A stretch of DNA of 12,488 nucleotides, taken from NCBI GenBank assembly GCA_031419715.1, contig JANOLJ010000143.1, positions 1-12,488 of the forward strand, written 5' to 3'. Below the pieces are notes generated by a model. It had not been told where the DNA came from and did no database searches. It was given only the letters and a program-made list of their open reading frames with translations. Made by a program: the position numbers and the translations under genes. Within the stretch, counting starts at the first letter, position 1. The number at the start of each line of letters is the position of its first letter. Below, piece after piece: positions 6,937-12,488 of the stretch. Origin of the DNA: JAEMQF01 sp031419715. GTDB taxonomy: Bacteria; Pseudomonadota; Gammaproteobacteria; Burkholderiales; Burkholderiaceae_C.

Positions 6937-7079
6937 GGTTTGGGGTACGGGCGCAGGACCGATTCGCGGTGTCCTCGACCTGTGCACGAGAACACCGTGT
7001 TGATGGCGCCACGCGGGTGGGCCGAGTCCGGTGCCCCGCGAGCGTGGGCCGGAGAACGTACCCCAGGCCGACTGCCACG
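6927..7079. repeat. Long imperfect inverted repeat in the 433-base gap; candidate structured RNA
   Basis: The gap 6722-7154 between phnW and the ligase gene has no convincing gene. Its core is an imperfect inverted repeat. Positions 6936-6949 pair continuously with 7057-7070 (14 pairs, two of them G-U if the plus strand is transcribed). After one G-A mismatch, 6930-6934 pair with 7072-7076, and two more pairs may add at 6927-6928/7078-7079. Directly inside, GGCGC (6950-6954) pairs with GCGCC (7006-7010), enclosing a hairpin of CGGTGT/ACACCG plus CTCG/CGAG (6967-6997). A further stem CGCGGG/CCCGCG (7012-7017/7035-7040) follows. The two G-U pairs become A-C mismatches on the minus strand, mildly favouring a plus-strand RNA, yet both flanking genes are minus. 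Alternatives are a MITE-like relic or a cis-acting mRNA leader. Confidence 0.5.
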
Positions 7080-7080
7080 C

Positions 7081-7106
7081 TGCTCGACATCTGCACGCAG
7101 CGAGCA
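7081..7106. repeat. Hairpin after the phnW stop
   Basis: TGCTCG (7081-7086) and CGAGCA (7101-7106) form a six-base-pair stem, with an inner CTG/CAG stem (7091-7093/7098-7100). It lies about 50 bases beyond the phnW stop on the minus strand and abuts the long inverted repeat. It could help end or protect the phnW transcript, but no T-run follows. It may also be part of the larger folded element next to it. Confidence 0.35.
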
Positions 7107-7154
7107 ACGAAGGTCAGCAACGCGCCGAAACACGCGAGACACCCGATACGCGCC

Positions 7155-8297
7155 TCACCCATGGCCGTGTGCTTCATCCTGGTTCCCATGCGCCCCGCTC
7201 GGGATGCCCATTTCAGCCAGCGCATCGGCCACGGCATGCACCGCCTCGCGTATCTCGTTGCGCCCGATCGCGCCGATGCAGCCGACGCGAAACGTCTCAA
7301 CCTGCGTCAGCTTGCCGGGATAGAGAATGAAGCCGCGCGCCTTGGCGGCCGCATAGAAACGCTTGAACTCGTAGTTGGCGTGCGCCGGGGCATGGAACGT
7401 GACGATGATCGGCGCCTGAACCTCGGGCCGCAGAAACGGCTTGAAGCGCAATGCCGCCATGCCCTCTAACAGCGTCTTGCAGTTGTCGGTGTAGCGCGCC
7501 AGACGCGCCGGCTGCCCGCCTTCTTCAATGAATTGTTCGGTCGCCTCGGCCAAGGCGACGACCACATGCGTGGGCGGCGTGAAGCGCCATTGGCCGGTCT
7601 TTTCCATATAGACATGCTGGTCGTGCAGGTCCATCGCCAGGCTCTGGCTGTTGCCCGCGCAGGCGTCAAGGATGGCCTTGCGCAGGACCACGAAGCCCAT
7701 GCCGGGAACGCCTTCCATGCACTTGCCGCTGGCGGCGATCAGCGCGTCGAACGTGAACTTGCGTGCGTCGATCGGCAGCGCGCCGAAGCTCGACATCGCA
7801 TCGACAATCAAGCCCTTGCCGTGCCGCTCGCACACGCGAGCCACTTCGGCCAAGGGGTTCTCCACACCGGTGCCCGTTTCGCAATGGATCAGCACGACGT
7901 GGGTGATCGATGCATCGCTCTTGAGATGCGCATCGAGCGCCGCCGCCGACACCGGCGCGTCTTCGGCAAACGGCAGCACGCTCGCACGACGGCCCATCAT
8001 CTGCGTGAGTTTGGCGGCTCGTTTGCAGTAGGCGCCGTTGTCGAGCACCAGCACATGGCCGTCTCTGGGTACCACGGTCGCAACGCTGGCCTCCACACTG
8101 AACGTGCCGCTGCCCTGCAAGGGCACGAGCACATGCGTGTCGTGGCCCTGCACGATGTCGAGCAAACGCGAGCGCAGGGCAGCCGTGACGCCGATGAAAT
8201 CGGCGTCCCACGAGCCCCAGTCCCGCAGCATCGCGAGTTTGGTGCGCAGCGTCGTCGTCAGCGGGCCGGGGGTGAGAAGAATGCGGTCGCGGTCCAT
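7155..8297 (-). CDS. phnW: 2-aminoethylphosphonate--pyruvate transaminase
   Basis: A 380-residue PLP-dependent aminotransferase (fold type I, class V) that transfers the amino group of 2-aminoethylphosphonate to pyruvate, giving phosphonoacetaldehyde and L-alanine in the cytosol. The opening ILLTPGPLTTTLRTKLAMLRDWGSWDADF is shown here by the key pieces LLTPGPLTTT (7-16) and RDWGSWDADF (25-34). PLP contacts include GSGTFSVEA (62-70) and Asp166 in IVDAMSSFGA. The Schiff-base Lys192 is in SGKCMEGVPG, and Arg337 in ETFRVGCIG matches the phosphonate-binding arginine of the family. Length is normal. The ATG at 8297 is family-like, though no strong Shine-Dalgarno precedes it. It lies downstream of the AEP-type transporter genes on the same strand, with an acyltransferase gene in between. 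The class V relative serine--glyoxylate transaminase is a less likely alternative. Confidence 0.93.
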   Translation of the reverse strand: MDRDRILLTPGPLTTTLRTKLAMLRDWGSWDADFIGVTAALRSRLLDIVQGHDTHVLVPLQGSGTFSVEASVATVVPRDGHVLVLDNGAYCKRAAKLTQMMGRRASVLPFAEDAPVSAAALDAHLKSDASITHVVLIHCETGTGVENPLAEVARVCERHGKGLIVDAMSSFGALPIDARKFTFDALIAASGKCMEGVPGMGFVVLRKAILDACAGNSQSLAMDLHDQHVYMEKTGQWRFTPPTHVVVALAEATEQFIEEGGQPARLARYTDNCKTLLEGMAALRFKPFLRPEVQAPIIVTFHAPAHANYEFKRFYAAAKARGFILYPGKLTQVETFRVGCIGAIGRNEIREAVHAVADALAEMGIPSGAHGNQDEAHGHG

Positions 8298-8343
8298 GGG
8301 TTCAATCCAATTTTCAGCAAGCAGGTTGGCTCAAGTGAGTCGG

Positions 8344-9573
8344 CTACAGCGCAGCGGCCTTGGTGTGCACGAGCCCCGTTCGTCGCGGGCGCCTCGCGCC
8401 ATTGAGCAAGCGCCCGACCCAGGTGTAGCGAACCCCGCAGTGGTAGGTCAACAAGAGCAAACCGGCGCCCAGCGCATTGATGAGCAAGAACTTGATCGAC
8501 CAGTGCAGGTCTTCGTACATCAGCGCCGTCTGCAAGGCCATGACCAGCGGAAGGTGGATGATGTACATCCAATACGACGCGTCGGCAAGGTAGCGCACGA
8601 CGGGACTCTCTTGGCTGAAGTATCGACACCCCAGGCCGACGAAGGCGAATGTCAAGCACACGAGGGCGATGCCATACGCTGCCGCGCCCAGGAGGTGGTA
8701 GGCCCCGCTCAGCACAGAGGCGGGGTCCGGTTGCGCTGCCGCCAGATGCAGGCTGAACAAGGCTCCGATCAGACCGAAGCAGAAGTTGACGGACCAGCGC
8801 TTGGCAAGTTCAGCGAGCAGATGCAGCTGCCGGTGCATCGCCCAGCCGAGCACGAAGACGTACAGATAGATGAACAGCGAGGTGGCTGGCGGCACGAGGG
8901 TATAGGCCGGCGTCGGAACACCCATGCCGATGCTCCAATTCGGGATCACGGACAGTGCCACGACGACCGGCGCCGCCAGCGCCAGCGGTCCGGCGCGGGA
9001 TGAAATGCAGTGAGCCACGGTCGCGTCGAGCATGCGCGAGACGCTGCCGCTTTTGTCGATGCATAGCAGGGCGCTGCGCATTGCGAGTGAAATGGCGTAA
9101 AGCCACAGCAGCAAGTAAAGAAACCAGAGGTGCAGAAAGTTCAGACCCGCATCCAACATGGCGGTCGGCAGTGGCGATGGCAACTCGCCGTTGTTGGCCT
9201 TCGCCAGCAGCCACAGGCCAACGCCGACCAGCAGCGCGAAACACAGCACCCAGCCCAAAACCAGCGGCACCAGAATGCGCGCGGCCCGGTTGCGCAAGAA
9301 CGCCACGACACCGCGGCTCTCCACGAGCGCGCGCGCCAACAAGCCGGCAACAAGGAAGAACACCGACATCCTGAAGATGTGAATGACGAAGCCGGCGACG
9401 GTGAGTGCGGTGCTCTGTTGAACGTCACTCACAGGCCAGAAGACCAGACCGCGAGTCGGCACCAGTGACAAGCTGGCGTGCAAGCAGATGCCCAGCAACA
9501 GGGCGCTGGCGCGAATGGCGTCAAGGGCGTGCAACCGGGTGCCGGCGCGTGCTGCCACATCTGCGGGAATCAT
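8344..9573 (-). CDS. Acyltransferase family 3 membrane protein (OpgC/MdoC-like)
   Basis: An integral inner-membrane acyltransferase of 409 residues with about ten hydrophobic segments. The family-3 N-terminal signature is present: RLHALDAIRASALLLGICLHAS, read here as RLHALDAIRA followed by an HAS helix containing the catalytic-type His. Further marks are FRMSVFFLVAGLLA, the R-N-R-A-A-R-I-LVPLVLG helix, HLWFLYLLLWL and the late DASYWMYIIHLPLV motif. Members transfer acyl groups such as succinyl or acetyl to periplasmic glucans, antibiotics or surface sugars; OpgC succinylates osmoregulated periplasmic glucans. The acceptor here is unknown. The first ATG is at 9573; a GTG two codons earlier (9579) is possible, and neither has a strong ribosome site. 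The gene sits 36 bases after the permease and 46 before phnW, an unexpected member of an AEP cluster. Confidence 0.9.
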   Translation of the reverse strand: MIPADVAARAGTRLHALDAIRASALLLGICLHASLSLVPTRGLVFWPVSDVQQSTALTVAGFVIHIFRMSVFFLVAGLLARALVESRGVVAFLRNRAARILVPLVLGWVLCFALLVGVGLWLLAKANNGELPSPLPTAMLDAGLNFLHLWFLYLLLWLYAISLAMRSALLCIDKSGSVSRMLDATVAHCISSRAGPLALAAPVVVALSVIPNWSIGMGVPTPAYTLVPPATSLFIYLYVFVLGWAMHRQLHLLAELAKRWSVNFCFGLIGALFSLHLAAAQPDPASVLSGAYHLLGAAAYGIALVCLTFAFVGLGCRYFSQESPVVRYLADASYWMYIIHLPLVMALQTALMYEDLHWSIKFLLINALGAGLLLLTYHCGVRYTWVGRLLNGARRPRRTGLVHTKAAAL

Positions 9574-9609
9574 CGTCACTCGTTTCTGCTGTAGCCGGTC
9601 AAGCCGCGT

Positions 9610-11319
9610 TCAAGGCTGCTTCCACGCCTGCGTGCGGCGCTCGATCCACCATGCCAGGCCCATGAAGATGAATGTGGCGATCGTATTCGCTGCGACGATC
9701 AGAATGGCGCACGCCGCTGCCGCGCCGATCTCGCCAGCTTCGTCGAGGTTGAGTATCGCGATCGCCGCGACCTTGGTCTCGGGTGAGTAGAGGAACACGA
9801 CGGCCGAGATGGTTGTCATCGCGTTGATGAAGTAGTAGCGCGCGATGTCCACCAACGCGGGCGAGCAGATCGGCAGCGTGACGCGCCAGAACGTCTTGTA
9901 GAACGGCACCTTGAGTGATGCCGAGACCGATTCGAACTCGGCGTCCAGGCTCTTCAGCGCCGTCACCGCGGTGAGGTGGCCGGTGGTGTAGAAGTGCACG
10001 ATGGTGCATACGGTGAGCAGTGTCAGCGTGTGGTACAGGCCGTTCAGCGGATTGGCCGGTGCGTTGAAGAAGAAGATATAGCCCAGGCCGAGTACCAGGC
10101 CGGGCACCGCCATCGGCAACATCGCGAGCAGCCGCACAGCGCTTCGCAATGGCTTCAAACCTTGCGTCTTCTCCAGCAGGTAAGCGCCAGCGAACACGAG
10201 CGCCGTGCCGAACACGGCGGTGCCGGCGGCCATCTTCAGGCTGTTGACGAAAGCGGTGCCGACTTCGGCGTCAACCAGCCCCAATTCGTAGTGGCGCAGG
10301 CTGGGCGTGAGGTTGTACGGCCAGAAGCTCGTGAACGAGGCAAACACCGCCATGCCGAGCATCGCCAGGATCAGCGTGCACACGGCGGCGCAGTACAGCG
10401 ACATCAATGCATCGAACAGCGGTGCGCGCTTTGCGCGGTAAGGCACGGCGCGTGCGGTGAGCATCGCGGTCTGTTTGCGGCTCACCCAGTGGTCCACCGC
10501 GAACGTCAGCACCGCGGGCAAGAGCAGCAGCAGCGCGACGACTGCGCCCTTCGGGAAGTCTTGCTGGCCGATGACGAGCTTGAACACGTCGGTGGCGAGC
10601 ACGTTGAAATTTCCGCCGATGACTTTCGGGATGCCGAAGTCGGTGATGACGAGCGTGAACGTGACGAGCGCGGCCGAAATCAGCCCGTACTTCGCGCCGG
10701 GCAGCGTGATCGTGAAGAACTTGCGCGCGGCCGTGGTGCCCATCGAATCGGCCGCTTCATAGAGGCGCGCGTCGGCGGCGGCCAGCGCGGTCACGAGGAT
10801 CATCAAGGCGTGCGGAAACGTCGAGAAAATCTCCGCGAGCACGATGCCCGGCGCGCCATAGATCTGCTCGATGCCGAGTTGCGTGAGCCAACTCTTGAGC
10901 ACGCCCTGGTTGCCGAACCAGTAGATCAGCGAAATCGCGGCGAGCAGCGACGGCGCGAGCAAGGGCACCAGCGTGATGGTGCGCGCCAGCCGCGCGAAGC
11001 GCATGCGGCTGCGCGTGAGCGCGTAGGCGAAGCCGAAGGCGGTGGGTATCGTCACCAGCGTGACGAGCAGCGAGACCCAGACGCTGTTCCACAGCGATTG
11101 CAGCAGCGCGGGAGTCTTCGCGTAGGCGATGAAGTTCGCGACGCCGACGAAGCGCCCTTGACCGTCTTCGATCGCCTTTTGCAGAATCGCCAGCAGCGGC
11201 GCGGCGAGGAAGGCCATCAACCCGAGCGCCACGAGCAGCAGGCCTAAGTGGGCGAAGCGCTCGGTCCAGTGCATGCGCTGGCGCGGCGCGGTGAGTGTGA
11301 GGGGCGGCGCGGCGGCCAT
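9610..11319 (-). CDS. phnU2: ABC transporter permease, fused two-domain, AEP-type
   Basis: A 569-residue inner-membrane permease made of two fused BPD_transp_1 halves, about twelve transmembrane helices in all. Each half carries an EAA coupling loop that docks on the ATPase: residues 188-207 (EAADSMGTTAARKFFTITLP) and 461-483 (EFESVSASLKVP, then YKTFWRVTLP). This fused layout is shared by ferric-iron FbpB-type permeases and by the putative 2-aminoethylphosphonate permeases (PhnU2). The neighbouring phnW and the ATPase type favour AEP, and the symbol is given on that basis. ATG at 11319 is used; a second ATG 15 codons in is possible, as no clear Shine-Dalgarno marks either. It follows the ATPase by 65 bases. 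The substrate assignment is moderate, the permease assignment secure. Confidence 0.9.
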   Translation of the reverse strand: MAAAPPLTLTAPRQRMHWTERFAHLGLLLVALGLMAFLAAPLLAILQKAIEDGQGRFVGVANFIAYAKTPALLQSLWNSVWVSLLVTLVTIPTAFGFAYALTRSRMRFARLARTITLVPLLAPSLLAAISLIYWFGNQGVLKSWLTQLGIEQIYGAPGIVLAEIFSTFPHALMILVTALAAADARLYEAADSMGTTAARKFFTITLPGAKYGLISAALVTFTLVITDFGIPKVIGGNFNVLATDVFKLVIGQQDFPKGAVVALLLLLPAVLTFAVDHWVSRKQTAMLTARAVPYRAKRAPLFDALMSLYCAAVCTLILAMLGMAVFASFTSFWPYNLTPSLRHYELGLVDAEVGTAFVNSLKMAAGTAVFGTALVFAGAYLLEKTQGLKPLRSAVRLLAMLPMAVPGLVLGLGYIFFFNAPANPLNGLYHTLTLLTVCTIVHFYTTGHLTAVTALKSLDAEFESVSASLKVPFYKTFWRVTLPICSPALVDIARYYFINAMTTISAVVFLYSPETKVAAIAILNLDEAGEIGAAAACAILIVAANTIATFIFMGLAWWIERRTQAWKQP

Positions 11320-11384
11320 GGCTGTCAGCGAGCCTGGATCTGCATCAGTGAGTGCCGGCGAGAGTCAGCACACGTCGGCGGGCA

Positions 11385-12488
<1,104 letters not shown>

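Noticed and set aside
5915..7003. A 362-codon plus-strand open frame over the ligase gene and into the gap
   Set aside because: Most of it is antisense to the ligase, and the part in the gap has no protein-like character.
6741..7142. A 133-codon minus-strand open frame filling the gap between phnW and the ligase
   Set aside because: All three minus-strand frames stay open for long stretches here. The product is Arg/Pro/Ser-rich without motifs and has no good ribosome site, so I treat the region as non-coding.
6815..7161. A minus-strand frame whose ATG overlaps the phnW stop (start MGEARIGCLACFGALL), with a hydrophobic first part
   Set aside because: The overlap hints at translational coupling and the first 45 residues look membrane-like. 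The remainder is Arg-rich shadow sequence, and it runs through the folded element. Not supported without homologues.
9976..11247. A 423-codon plus-strand open frame opposite the permease
   Set aside because: It is hydrophilic and rich in Arg, Glu, His and Gln, the mirror of transmembrane codons on the other strand.

Overview
The window is GC-rich, densely packed and almost entirely coded on the minus strand. The gene set (periplasmic diheme cytochrome c divergent from a MoxR-type ATPase, a 2-aminoethylphosphonate (AEP) uptake and transamination cluster, an S9 peptidase) and the protein styles fit a betaproteobacterium, most likely of the order Burkholderiales. That placement is inferred from protein character, not from a marker gene.

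Left part (1-3710, all minus): a MoxR-family AAA+ ATPase, a GNAT acetyltransferase and a cytosolic S9 prolyl-oligopeptidase-type peptidase follow each other with gaps of 6 and 23 bases, so they look co-transcribed. Downstream of them, at the window edge, lie the first ten codons of a VapB/AbrB-type antitoxin gene. It has a good Shine-Dalgarno and a palindromic operator candidate, so a toxin-antitoxin pair probably continues to the left.

Middle (3711-4591): an AT-rich divergent promoter region separates the ATPase from a plus-strand diheme cytochrome c, the only clear plus-strand gene. The cytochrome gene converges on a HAD phosphatase gene, with two small hairpins between them.

Right part (4592-12488, all minus). 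In transcription order, from the right edge: an ABC ATPase (5' end open at the edge), a fused two-domain ABC permease, an OpgC-like acyltransferase, PhnW (AEP:pyruvate transaminase), a 433-base non-coding gap, a glutamine-synthetase-like ligase, and a CicA/SerB-like HAD phosphatase. The transporter plus PhnW would import AEP and convert it to phosphonoacetaldehyde and alanine. The usual next enzyme (PhnX, or PhnY/PhnA) is not in view, and the HAD protein is not PhnX.

The most unusual stretch is the 433-base gap between phnW and the ligase gene. It holds a long imperfect inverted repeat able to form a helix of about 20 pairs, with internal hairpins and a competing hairpin, plus an operator-like palindrome just before the ligase gene. 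It could be a cis-regulatory RNA, a small RNA on the plus strand or a mobile-element relic; sequence alone does not decide. The second point of interest is the ligase and acyltransferase placed in an AEP locus.
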